Numbered from the stretch's first letter, positions 1 through 6,725 are shown. The stretch is 7,964 nucleotides of DNA from an uncultured Ignavibacteriota bacterium (GCA_903901375.1 CAIUQV010000660.1:1-7964); one strand, 5' to 3'. Notes: a model not told the origin generated them from the sequence alone. Numbers and translations: made by a program.

Positions 1-124
1 ACCCGCAAAGCGGGTTAAATATGAATAACCGCCGGCGGAGCCGGTGGAACACGAAAACACAATCCAACCCCAGCGGGGTTGAACGCTAAACAATAAGCTA
101 TACCCCACTGCTTGCGGCGGGGAG
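1..124. repeat. Cluster of four short GC-rich hairpins in intergenic DNA
   Basis: Four stem-loops lie in the first 124 bases, in otherwise AT-rich sequence. They are: ACCCGC-AAA-GCGGGT at 1-15, cut by the window edge; an 8-bp stem with one G-T pair and a GGA loop at 29-47; CAACCCC-AGC-GGGGTTG at 65-81; and an imperfect stem with arms CCCC/GGGG at 103-122. Three of the loops are only three bases long. No T-tract follows the stems on either strand, so they do not look like classical terminators. They resemble REP/BIME-type intergenic repeat units, which is an inference. The region 1-315 holds no gene that I can support; the rest of it contains the AT-rich repeat at 201-255 and the hairpin at 269-286. 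Confidence 0.6.
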
Positions 125-200
125 TTTCATTCATTTCTCCCTTAAACAAATCTTCAATCGGATACAAAACCCTTAATCCAATATTGATTTACTTATCTCA

Positions 201-255
201 TAAATTTTAATTTTAAAATGTAAATTTGCAATTTCAATTTTACAATTTAAAATCC
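201..255. repeat. 55-bp AT-rich dispersed repeat, copy 1, imperfect inverted repeat
   Basis: This segment matches 6484-6538 at 51 of 55 positions without gaps (hand-counted). Copy 1 is itself an inverted repeat: ATTTTAAAATGTAAA at 210-224 pairs with TTTACAATTTAAAAT at 239-253 at 14 of 15 positions around a 14-base loop. It lies downstream of the 402-residue gene, just beyond the hairpin at 269-286. Both copies follow, in the direction of transcription, a gene carrying the shared sorting-domain cassette. No target-site duplication is evident. It could be a non-autonomous mobile element or a fold in the 3' untranslated RNA. Confidence 0.65.
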
Positions 256-268
256 ATCAACAAAACTT

Positions 269-286
269 CCACCCCTTTAGGAGTGG
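269..286 (-). terminator. Candidate terminator hairpin after the two-gene operon
   Basis: On the minus strand this reads CCACTCC-TAAA-GGGGTGG, a 7-bp stem complete in RNA if one U-G pair is counted. It is followed by AAGTTTTGTTG, a weak U-rich tract. It starts about 30 bases after the TAG stop at 316-318. The plus-strand version has a C-A mismatch, so the fold favours minus-strand RNA, the direction in which the operon is transcribed. A related hairpin with the same CACTCCTAA core lies after the stop of the frameshifted gene, at 3386-3401. The short stem and interrupted U-tract make a terminator role likely but not certain. Confidence 0.5.
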
Positions 287-315
287 CACGTATTTCTATC
301 CTATCAACCAACAAA

Positions 316-1524
316 CTACTTTATCAATATCATCCTCTTCGTCTCAGTATATCCACCCGCCTGCATCCTGTAAAAATACACCCCGCTCGTCAGCCCGCTC
401 CCGTCAAACGTCACTTCATAATTCCCCGCACTCAACCTCTCTTTCACCAGTGTCTGCACCTCCCGTCCCTGAACATCATAAACCTTTATCGACATATCAC
501 CTCCAACCGGCAACGAAAAACTAACAACCGTCCTCGGATTAAAAGGATTCGGATAGTTCTGCTTTAATGAAAAAGCTGAAGGTATTTCTGTGCTGATGTT
601 TTGTACACCGATGATTTCTGAAAGTGAACGTCGCCAGACGGAACTATCGGTTCCCGCAAAGATATAATTGTTAGTGACTACTACCGCATAGACCCCCGGG
701 ACATTACTAAATCCCTGATTCTTGCTTAACCAGTTTGTACCGTTATTCGTACTTAAATATACACCACAACCGGAACTAATTCCGGCAAACATATTCGTAC
801 CAGATATAATAAGTGAATAAACAATACTATTTGGTAATCCGTAATTCGCAGAAATCCAACTCGCTCCATTATTTGACGTATAAAATACTCCCGTACCTCC
901 TACAAAAAGATTCCCCCCTAAAACAGCAATTGTTTTAAAATCGTAAATTGGATTATATCCTGCTGCAGTCCAGTGAATACCATTATCTGTGCTTAAATAA
1001 ACACCTTTGTTTGTTCCTGCAAATATATTTGTTCCTAAAACTTTAAGAGCATTAAAATCTACACCTAATAGACCACCCCCATCCCAGTTAGCACCATAAT
1101 TTGTACTTTTGAATACACCGCCACTCATAGTTCCTGAAAATATATTTGTTCCTGAAACAGTAAACGATAAAATATTATTATATGAAGGAAGTCCGTTATT
1201 AATTTCTAACCAGCTTGTACCGTTATTTGTGCTTTTGAATACACCACTTCCGAATGTTCCTGCAAATAAATTTGTTCCTATGTTGGTCAGAGAATATACA
1301 TTAAGTGCATAACCTGTTAAACCGTTATTTACGGCAGTCCAACTTACTCCGTAATTTGTAGATAAATAGATACCACTACCATAAGTGCCTGCAAATATGT
1401 TTGTTCCTGAAACGACAAATGAGGTTATAGTTTTATTATTCCCCATCCCATTGCTCATCTGCACCCACTGCCCATTCCCACTCACTGCTACTAACATTAA
1501 AACGATGACAAAGAATTTTTTCAT
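316..1524 (-). CDS. Secreted Asp-box beta-propeller protein with T9SS type A sorting domain
   Basis: This 402-residue protein begins with a Sec signal peptide (charged MKK, then a hydrophobic run to about residue 15, cleavage near residues 16-19). Residues 25-303 hold repeats of about 40 residues, each with a TNIFAGT-like strand followed by an Asp-box of the type STNNGTSW. The Asp-box tryptophans are at 62, 105, 147, 185, 223 and 265. A seventh unit (IFAGT at 288-292, then VWRRSLSE) lacks the Asp-box, so a seven-bladed propeller is likely. Residues 318-402 form a T9SS type A C-terminal domain with QNYPNPFNP and a terminal TKRMILIK. The gene starts 10 bp after the stop of its upstream neighbour, probably in one operon, and has no Shine-Dalgarno sequence. 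Asp-box propellers occur in sialidases and binding proteins, but no catalytic residues can be identified, so the ligand is unknown and a structural or binding role at the surface is more likely than an enzymatic one. Confidence 0.93.
   Translation of the reverse strand: MKKFFVIVLMLVAVSGNGQWVQMSNGMGNNKTITSFVVSGTNIFAGTYGSGIYLSTNYGVSWTAVNNGLTGYALNVYSLTNIGTNLFAGTFGSGVFKSTNNGTSWLEINNGLPSYNNILSFTVSGTNIFSGTMSGGVFKSTNYGANWDGGGLLGVDFNALKVLGTNIFAGTNKGVYLSTDNGIHWTAAGYNPIYDFKTIAVLGGNLFVGGTGVFYTSNNGASWISANYGLPNSIVYSLIISGTNMFAGISSGCGVYLSTNNGTNWLSKNQGFSNVPGVYAVVVTNNYIFAGTDSSVWRRSLSEIIGVQNISTEIPSAFSLKQNYPNPFNPRTVVSFSLPVGGDMSIKVYDVQGREVQTLVKERLSAGNYEVTFDGSGLTSGVYFYRMQAGGYTETKRMILIK
329..485 (-). repeat. Sorting-domain DNA cassette, copy 1
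   Basis: This is the 3' coding end of the 402-residue gene, encoding the second half of its sorting domain. It aligns without gaps to 4292-4448 and 6739-6895, and the stop codons lie at the same distance in all three. Positions 371-409 (39 bases) are identical to 4334-4372. Over 371-480, 97 of 110 bases match copy 2 (hand-counted). The core uses GC-ending codons (for example GGG, CTG, ACG, AGC) that contrast with the AT-rich body of the gene, and the same synonymous choices recur in all three copies. Confidence 0.8.
649..1407 (-). repeat. In-gene tandem repeat encoding propeller blades
   Basis: The coding DNA of residues 40-292 is an imperfect tandem repeat with a period of about 114 to 129 bases (38 to 43 codons), one unit per blade. 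On the plus strand a TTTGTTCCT motif recurs, preceded by CCTGCAAAT or a close variant, marking the TNIFAG strand of each unit. The Asp-box codons recur in register with it. The DNA-level similarity suggests relatively recent blade duplication, and such a tract is prone to loss or gain of units by recombination. Confidence 0.75.
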
Positions 1525-1534
1525 AATGATAATA

Positions 1535-3172
1535 TTATTTGATTAGCAACATCCTCTTCGTTTCTGAAAAATCCCCCGCACTTAATCGATAAAAATACAC
1601 CCCGCTGGAATAAGAAGATGCATTCCATTGTGTTTCATATGTGCCCGACTGTAACTGCTCGTTTACGAGTGTTTGAATTTCGCGACCCGAAATATCATAA
1701 ATTGCAATCTTCACCAATGAAGAAAATGGAATATCAAACTTTATGGTCGTGGTAGGATTAAAAGGATTCGGATAGTTCTGATTAAGACTGAACTTTGCCG
1801 GAATTTCATTACCTATAGGCATTATTCCAACATTAAATCCACCCTGATAAATTGCTATTGCTGTATCGGCAAGCTCTCTTAAATTACCAACTGAGTTTCT
1901 GTTTGTAATACCCCTTGCCACCATTTGCGCAACTATCACCCTCTGTGTATCACCAGGTAAAATTCTTAATGGTCCGCTGTTAATCGTAAAACGTCTGTCA
2001 CCTGGTATATTCGGTGTTCCGTAGTATGCTGTGTTTGTATCTCCGTTGCAGTTCTGCATACTGCCCTTTGTTTCTGTCCAGCCAATATTTAATTCCGGTT
2101 TCCCTGGATAAGTAAATTTTGTCTTTCTGATATTCGCATCATAAGGATTTATCCACCATGTAAGGTCTTTCTTAAATCCTTTCATAATATTGTATGCCGG
2201 TATCGGTTCGCCGTTTGGGTCACTCTCGCATGGTGGGGGAGAACTTCCCGTATTCGTGAAGTAGTTACTCGCAGTCATTCCAAGATTCACATTTGGAGTC
2301 ACATCTTTTCTCACCAGCCCCTGAAGAAACATCATTCCGTAAGCTGGTGGCGCTACGCCATAAATCTGATCCGTTGGATTTGCATTGTAGCAGTAAGGCA
2401 TATCGCGGATTGTGTCGCAGCCAATGTAATCATCCGTAGCAGTGCCAAGATCCGGGTCACTGATTATAGAAAGTATAGTGCTGTCCCATGCTGCAGTATT
2501 TTTGTTAATCACTTCATACTTTATAAACTGTACATCTTTTATCGAATTCTTAGTGTATGCCCAGGCAGTTAAATGAACCTCGGATAACATCAGTGGATTC
2601 TTTATTCCACCGCCGAAACCCTCGCCGATATCATGACTTGCAGTGTCCGCATCAGTCAGGCAGATAAACAAAGTCTGACTCGCCCCTCTAACACCCGGCG
2701 TATCCACCGTAGGGTCATAAATTCCGTTATGATTCACGTCTGTCCACGGAGCACCGTATGGTACCATCAGTCCCCAGTTTGCCCAGTCCGGATTGCTGCC
2801 GGCATTGTCTCCTTTTGTAACTTTGTAAAACTTGAAATTCGCATTCGTTGCATAACCGCCGTTCAGAACATAACCCGGTGCATATTCTCCTTTATATGAA
2901 CCTGCTGTCATCGCAAACTGTCCGTTAATGTAGCAGGCCATCGTCAGTCCGCTCGTGAAACAAACGTATTTTCCCGAGCCCTTCGGCCATTCAAGACCCG
3001 ACTGTGTGTTGGATGTATCTCTGTTAAAAATACCGGAAGTTTTAAATCCGCTTTTCAGATTATTAACGTCCAGCGTTACAACTGTTCCCGCATTTCTTTT
3101 ATCATTCCTTGTAAGAAATGCAAAACCTGAAATTAGTGCTATTACCAGCACTAATAGAAATACCTTTTTCAT
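1535..3172 (-). CDS. Large secreted protein of unknown function with T9SS type A sorting domain
   Basis: This 545-residue protein opens with a Sec signal peptide (MKK, then a hydrophobic stretch to about residue 20). The long central part carries no domain I can assign with confidence. It contains a QSGLEWPKGSGKY segment near residue 58, which I associate with large uncharacterised secreted proteins of Ignavibacteria. A DVNHNGIYDP motif near residue 145 looks like a calcium-binding loop of the DxNxNGxxD kind. A GDTQRVIVAQMVARG segment lies shortly before the C-terminus. There are several cysteines, but none at a lipobox. Residues 460-545 form the sorting domain, with NQNYPNPFNP and ending TKRMLLIK. 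Its sorting domain is clearly diverged from the shared DNA cassette of three other genes here. The gene is probably first in an operon with the propeller gene at 316-1524. The start has no Shine-Dalgarno sequence. No enzymatic function can be proposed. Confidence 0.92.
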   Translation of the reverse strand: MKKVFLLVLVIALISGFAFLTRNDKRNAGTVVTLDVNNLKSGFKTSGIFNRDTSNTQSGLEWPKGSGKYVCFTSGLTMACYINGQFAMTAGSYKGEYAPGYVLNGGYATNANFKFYKVTKGDNAGSNPDWANWGLMVPYGAPWTDVNHNGIYDPTVDTPGVRGASQTLFICLTDADTASHDIGEGFGGGIKNPLMLSEVHLTAWAYTKNSIKDVQFIKYEVINKNTAAWDSTILSIISDPDLGTATDDYIGCDTIRDMPYCYNANPTDQIYGVAPPAYGMMFLQGLVRKDVTPNVNLGMTASNYFTNTGSSPPPCESDPNGEPIPAYNIMKGFKKDLTWWINPYDANIRKTKFTYPGKPELNIGWTETKGSMQNCNGDTNTAYYGTPNIPGDRRFTINSGPLRILPGDTQRVIVAQMVARGITNRNSVGNLRELADTAIAIYQGGFNVGIMPIGNEIPAKFSLNQNYPNPFNPTTTIKFDIPFSSLVKIAIYDISGREIQTLVNEQLQSGTYETQWNASSYSSGVYFYRLSAGDFSETKRMLLIK

Positions 3173-3258
3173 AGTGTTATTAATTAGATTAATAAATCTT
3201 CTAAAATCTCTCTTATAATAATATTTATTTACCTGTAATAAAAATTTCTCAAACCCCT

Positions 3259-3274
3259 ATTTTACCGGTAAAAT
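3259..3274. promoter_or_regulatory. Perfect 16-bp palindrome upstream of the two-gene operon
   Basis: ATTTTACCGGTAAAAT is a perfect 16-base palindrome centred about 94 bp before the start codon at 3172. Its left part, with the preceding C-run, recurs in near-identical form at 3340-3354 (CCCCTCTATTTTACC against CCCCTATTTTACC at 3254-3266). A symmetric site in a 247-bp gap upstream of an operon fits an operator for a dimeric regulator, but no promoter elements could be placed to support this. I see no other element in the gap except the hairpin at 3386-3401. Confidence 0.4.
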
Positions 3275-3385
3275 CTCCTGTTCAGAATAATTCACATCTA
3301 TAAACACCTGATATTATCGTGCATTATCATAATTTCTTCCCCCTCTATTTTACCATTATCTCTCAAAAATATTTTCACACTCACC

Positions 3386-3401
3386 CACTCCGTTAGGAGT
3401 G
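3386..3401 (-). terminator. Candidate terminator-like hairpin after the frameshifted gene
   Basis: On the minus strand this reads CACTCC-TAAC-GGAGTG, a perfect 6-bp stem with a four-base loop, beginning 18 bases after the TGA stop at 3420-3422. It shares its core with the hairpin at 269-286, in a similar position after another propeller gene. The nearest U-rich stretch comes more than ten bases after the stem, so efficient intrinsic termination is doubtful. A dispersed 3'-end hairpin repeat is an equally good description. Confidence 0.45.
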
Positions 3402-3419
3402 AAATGTTTGTAGAAATTA

Positions 3420-3999
3420 TCAACGAACATACACCATTCTCTTTGTCACACTAATATTATCCGACGATAATTTATAAAAATATACACCGCTTGGATATTT
3501 TGACGCATTCCACGGAATACTGTAGTGACCCGGCTGAAATACTTTATCGAATAACTTTTCAACTTCTTTTCCTGATGCGTCATAAACCGTCAGTTTAATT
3601 CTCGCTTCTGCTGAAATTGAGAACGTAATTTTTGTCCCCGGGTTAAAAGGGTTTGGATAATTCTGCTGCAAATCGAACAATGAATACCCACTGTGAACCG
3701 GACTTGATGCACCTCCCAGTTCTGATAAAGGTCTTCTCCATAATCCCACATTCTCTGTTGCCGCATAAATATAATCTCTCGAAATTGCAAGAGAAAATAT
3801 CTGCATTATAATAAACACTCCAGGTCTCACCCAAATCTGTTGACTTGTAAACATTATCTCCGCCTGCCAAAATATAATTGTCATAGTAATTTACTACTTT
3901 ACTTATCTTTGAATAAGACAACGCTTCCAGCCTTACCCACTGTGCATTAACACCTACCGCACTTAATAAAATAATTACAGCAACTAATACTCTCTTCAT
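3420..3999 (-). pseudogene. Frameshifted, reduced propeller-type T9SS cargo gene
   Basis: The first frame runs from ATG at 3999 with a signal peptide (MKR, hydrophobic stretch, VNAQ), a YILAGG strand and one Asp-box, STDLGETW, at residues 53-60. After about residue 68 the family-like sequence continues in the +1 frame: SLAISRDYIYAAT, then GLWRRPLSE, NYPNPFNPGTK and a sorting domain ending TKRMVYVR at 3420. The span is 580 bases, one more than a multiple of three. Dropping one T from the four-base T run (plus-strand A run 3794-3797) restores a 192-residue protein. The 402-residue relative at 316-1524 has six Asp-boxes; this gene has one, so the propeller has been reduced to about two units. 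A sequencing error could explain the shift but not the missing blades. Without correction, translation stops at 3643 and no sorting domain is made. Confidence 0.8.
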
Positions 4000-4046
4000 A
4001 AATTATTTTTAAAAATTCTATAACTGTTATTCTTACTAAAAATCTA

Positions 4047-4116
4047 CTCTTTAACCCAATCTCTTCTCTGTGCCTCTCTGTGCATCCTCTGTGTCCTCAG
4101 TGGTGCATCTCTAATT
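4047..4116. repeat. 70-bp CTCTGTG-type dispersed repeat, copy A
   Basis: This copy begins CTCTTTAACCCA and ends GTGGTGCATCTCTAATT. It contains spaced CTCTGTG heptamers and a CTCAGTG variant. It aligns without gaps to copies at 4203-4272 and 6651-6720. It lies about 50 bp upstream of the frameshifted gene's start, on the intergenic side, and forms a direct repeat with copy B 156 bp away. The 86 bases between A and B (4117-4202) show no gene or structure that I can name. Repeats of this CACAGAG/CTCTGTG kind are known between genes in many bacteria, but their function is not established. Confidence 0.75.
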
Positions 4117-4202
4117 GAAAACAAAATCCTCACTCCTTCTGTAGTTCAAACAGCAAGTTTTATGTGTCCCGATTTATCAAGATTTGAAACAAAAAGCAAC
4201 TT

Positions 4203-4272
4203 CTCTCTAACCCACTCTCTTCTCTGTGTCTCTCTGTGCCTACTCTGTGTTCTCTGTGGTGCATCTCTAATT
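4203..4272. repeat. 70-bp CTCTGTG-type dispersed repeat, copy B
   Basis: CTCTGTG occurs four times at about 10-bp spacing. The copy ends six bases before the stop codon (4279-4281) of the 717-residue gene, that is, immediately 3' of it. The alignment with copy C at 6651-6720 continues without a gap through the stop codon and into the sorting-domain coding sequence. Repeat and coding end therefore behave as one homologous block. Confidence 0.8.
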
Positions 4273-4278
4273 TTATAA

Positions 4279-6432
4279 TTATTTTAATAAAACCATCCTC
4301 TTCGTCTCACTATACCCCTCCGCCTGCATCCTATAAAAATACACCCCGCTCGTCAGCCCGCTCCCGTCAAACCTCACCTCATACGTTCCTGCATTCATCC
4401 TTTCATTCACCAGCGTCTGGACCTCCCGTCCCTGTACATCATAAACAATAATCTTTACATCTCCCAACTTTGAAATTTTAAATTTGAATTTTGAACTGCT
4501 ATTGAACGGGTTCGGATAATTCTGCTCCAGCCTGAATGAAGATGGAATCTCTGTCTGAGTTTGACTAATAAACACACTTCCTCCATTTGTAGTTTTCATT
4601 ATTGTTCCACCGTCACCAGTTATAAATCCTGTATTCTCGTTTATAAACTTTACACATTTAAATGGTGTATTCAATCCTGTGTTTATTTTCACCCAATCAA
4701 TTCCTTCATTAGTAGTTTTATATAGTACACCATTGTCACCGCAAACCCAGCCTGTTGAATTATTTACAAAGAATATATCAAAGAACTTTGTATAGACATC
4801 ATAAACATTCTGTGTCCAGTTACTTCCACCGTTAGTTGTTTTATAAATTTTATTAGCAGAGGCAACATAACCCGTATTTGCGTTTAACAAAACTTCGTTA
4901 CCGTCTGTATTATTTATGTATAGAATACTTGTAAAATTTGTCCCGCCGTTAGTTGTTTTCGCTATGTATGTAGGCGAACCATTTTCATTCCTCGCTCTGC
5001 ACCAACCGGTGTTCGCATCAAGGAAATGTATTCCTTCTATCATTCCTAAAGTCAATCCATTGAACCCTATGTGCGTCTCCCAGTTTTGTCCGCCGTTTGT
5101 TGTCTTTGCCAAAAATAAATCGAAATAATACACAACATGATTAAACCAGCACCCTACTACCCACCCTGTATTGTTGTTTATAAATTCAAGACTCTTTAAA
5201 AGAACATCATTGAATTGTCCGGTAGTAAACCAGTTATTCCCGCCATTAGTTGTTTTTATTACTGTATCTCCATAAACATAATATCCTGTATTCTGGTCGG
5301 TGAAGTTTACATTTCTTGGACTGTTACTAATATTTGTACGATAGCTGATCGAAGTAAAACTCTCTCCTTGGTTTGTTGTTTTTATTAAATAATTGTTTGA
5401 ATAATAATATCCTGTGGTATTATTAAAAAACTTGCAATCATTTATATATTCATACTCAGGATAATTCGAACTAATAACATTAATAAAATTCAACCCACCA
5501 TTGCTTGATTTTGCCAGCCTTAAGTCGTATGTCCCGAAAAAAACATTTAAAGTATCATAAGCATATATCCAGTTAGGAGATGTGAATTGTGTCGAATCAG
5601 TGTAAACCTGATTCCAGTTATAACCGCCATTACTTGACTTAAAAACTTTGCCATAATTGTAATCAATCGCAAATGCAGTTGTATTTGTTACATACATTAA
5701 ATCCACCCATGATGTTTGCTGATAAATTACTTCCCAGTTATACCCCCCGTTAGTTGTCTTTAAAAGTTTACCAATTCCTGAAATTGAACCTGTCATGTAT
5801 CCTGTTAATGAATTTTTAAATTGCATACAATTAAGATTACTTGCAGGTATTGGGAGAGTATTCCAGCTCAATCCTCCGTTAGTTGTTTTAAGAATATTAC
5901 TACTATAGTCAACTTTCGCATATCCGGTATTATCATCTGTGAATACTATATCCCTAAAAAGTGAATTCAAAGTCGATTGCAAAGACCAGTTACCGCCTCC
6001 GTTTGTTGTTTTATAAATCATTGAATCTGAAAGCACCCATCCTGTATTTTGATTTATAAAAGAATGGCTCTCGATTGACCCCGAGTATATGTGCCCTCCA
6101 AAATCGTACAACACAAACCAGTCTGTTCCGCCATTTGTAGTCTTTAATAGTTTGTTAGATGTATTCCCGCTTACAATACATACATCGGGAGTAAAAGCGG
6201 TTATTTGATCTAATGACCTGCCCGGTTCTGGATTAAACTGCTGCACCCAATTCACACCTGAATTTGTACTCTTGAATATTATTCCGCCATAACCTACAGC
6301 CCAGCCTGTATAAGCATTGCAAAACGCCGCCTTTGTTATATACCCGTTATAATTGAGCATATTCCAGTTCTGTTGTGCCATACCTGCATTCACAGCAAAA
6401 ACAAGTGCTAAAACGAATATTAACTTTCTCAT
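4279..6432 (-). CDS. Secreted Ycf48-like repeat protein, 14 Asp-box units, T9SS sorting domain
   Basis: This 717-residue protein has a Sec signal peptide (MRK, hydrophobic run, NAGMAQ near residue 20). Residues 35-621 consist of 14 units of about 42 residues, each with an NTGW/NTGY strand followed by KTTNGGxNW. The Asp-box ends are at 62, 105, 149, 190, 233, 273, 316, 359, 401, 451, 500, 539, 580 and 621. This is the pattern of Ycf48-like/BNR propellers. Fourteen units would fit two consecutive seven-bladed propellers, an inference from the count. Residues 633-717 are the sorting domain. Its motif is NYPNPFNSSS rather than NPFNP, followed by a lysine/phenylalanine-rich KFKFKISK stretch. Ycf48 itself assists photosystem II assembly, but proteins of this repeat class in heterotrophs are secreted and of unknown ligand, so no photosynthetic role is implied. 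The ATG at 6432 has no Shine-Dalgarno sequence. Confidence 0.94.
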   Translation of the reverse strand: MRKLIFVLALVFAVNAGMAQQNWNMLNYNGYITKAAFCNAYTGWAVGYGGIIFKSTNSGVNWVQQFNPEPGRSLDQITAFTPDVCIVSGNTSNKLLKTTNGGTDWFVLYDFGGHIYSGSIESHSFINQNTGWVLSDSMIYKTTNGGGNWSLQSTLNSLFRDIVFTDDNTGYAKVDYSSNILKTTNGGLSWNTLPIPASNLNCMQFKNSLTGYMTGSISGIGKLLKTTNGGYNWEVIYQQTSWVDLMYVTNTTAFAIDYNYGKVFKSSNGGYNWNQVYTDSTQFTSPNWIYAYDTLNVFFGTYDLRLAKSSNGGLNFINVISSNYPEYEYINDCKFFNNTTGYYYSNNYLIKTTNQGESFTSISYRTNISNSPRNVNFTDQNTGYYVYGDTVIKTTNGGNNWFTTGQFNDVLLKSLEFINNNTGWVVGCWFNHVVYYFDLFLAKTTNGGQNWETHIGFNGLTLGMIEGIHFLDANTGWCRARNENGSPTYIAKTTNGGTNFTSILYINNTDGNEVLLNANTGYVASANKIYKTTNGGSNWTQNVYDVYTKFFDIFFVNNSTGWVCGDNGVLYKTTNEGIDWVKINTGLNTPFKCVKFINENTGFITGDGGTIMKTTNGGSVFISQTQTEIPSSFRLEQNYPNPFNSSSKFKFKISKLGDVKIIVYDVQGREVQTLVNERMNAGTYEVRFDGSGLTSGVYFYRMQAEGYSETKRMVLLK
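4292..4448 (-). repeat. Sorting-domain DNA cassette, copy 2
   Basis: This is the 3' coding end of the 717-residue gene. The 39 bases at 4334-4372 are identical to 371-409 and differ at one base from 6781-6819. Over the 110-bp comparison it matches copy 1 at 97 and copy 3 at 96 positions (hand-counted). It is followed 3' by the stop codon and repeat copy B. Confidence 0.8.
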
Positions 6433-6483
6433 AATTCTATAATTAAACTATTTTATTAAGTACTCTTTTCATAAACTATAATC

Positions 6484-6538
6484 TAAATTTTAACTTTTAA
6501 ATGTAACTTTGCAATTTCAACTTTACAATTTAAAATCC
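6484..6538. repeat. 55-bp AT-rich dispersed repeat, copy 2
   Basis: This copy matches 201-255 at 51 of 55 positions. The inverted-repeat arms are less perfect than in copy 1 (about 11 of 15), so selection for the stem is not obvious. It lies in the 293-bp gap between the partial gene at the right and the 717-residue gene, about 52 bp upstream of the latter's start codon, so it could also affect that gene's leader region. Confidence 0.65.
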
Positions 6539-6550
6539 CCTCAATACTGT

Positions 6551-6610
6551 CATTCCTACTCTCGAAGCAGATACGCGAAGCGTTTCTTAGCAGGGGGTAC
6601 CCTCTGGGTC
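6551..6610. other. Palindrome-rich intergenic segment, possible further repeat
   Basis: The segment contains ACGC-GAA-GCGT at 6573-6583, which extends to 6569-6587 with one mismatch, and the 8-bp palindrome GGGTACCC at 6595-6602. It is richer in GC than its flanks and sits between the AT-rich repeat and the CTCTGTG repeat. It occurs once in this window. Its style suggests another dispersed intergenic element, but this cannot be shown from one copy. Confidence 0.35.
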
Positions 6611-6650
6611 ATCTCAACTATTAAATCTATCACCAACAACCTACAAATAT

Positions 6651-6720
6651 TCTTTAAACCACTCTCTTCTCTGTGTTCCTCTGTGCATCCTCTGTGTTCT
6701 CAGTGGTGCATCTCTTTTCT
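6651..6720. repeat. 70-bp CTCTGTG-type dispersed repeat, copy C
   Basis: CTCTGTG occurs at 6669-6675, 6679-6685 and 6690-6696, with CTCAGTG at 6699-6705, a period near 10 bp. It ends five bases before the stop codon at 6726-6728 of the right-hand gene, the same arrangement as copy B. From GCATCTC to the conserved GTCTC inside the coding region the distance is 43 bases in both loci. Confidence 0.8.
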
Positions 6721-6725
6721 TGTTT

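Noticed and set aside
226..567. Plus-strand open frame of 113 codons
   Set aside because: It begins in the AT-rich repeat and runs antisense over the sorting-domain end of the 402-residue gene. It has no recognisable domain, and the minus-strand protein is clearly the real one.
649..1407. Regularly spaced repeats that might suggest a CRISPR array
   Set aside because: The repeats are imperfect, have a period of about 114-129 bp in frame, and encode propeller blades.
4047..4272. Two CTCTGTG repeats with an 86-bp spacer as a CRISPR or insertion-sequence remnant
   Set aside because: There are only two copies here, with internal heptamer periodicity. No transposase reading frame or terminal inverted repeats are visible.
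4279..6432. Photosystem II assembly factor Ycf48 function for the repeat protein
   Set aside because: Only the repeat type matches. The T9SS tail, the length and the absence of any photosynthesis gene argue against that role.
4014..6442. Shared TTATAGAATT before two start codons (4014-4023 and 6433-6442) as a promoter element
   Set aside because: Ten AT-rich bases at different distances from the two starts, with no matching upstream element, are too weak for a promoter call.
6443..6472. Small minus-strand frame MKRVLNKIV upstream of the 717-residue gene, as a leader peptide
   Set aside because: It is nine residues in AT-rich DNA with no start signal or attenuator fold. The resemblance to the MKRVL start of the frameshifted gene is short and may be chance.
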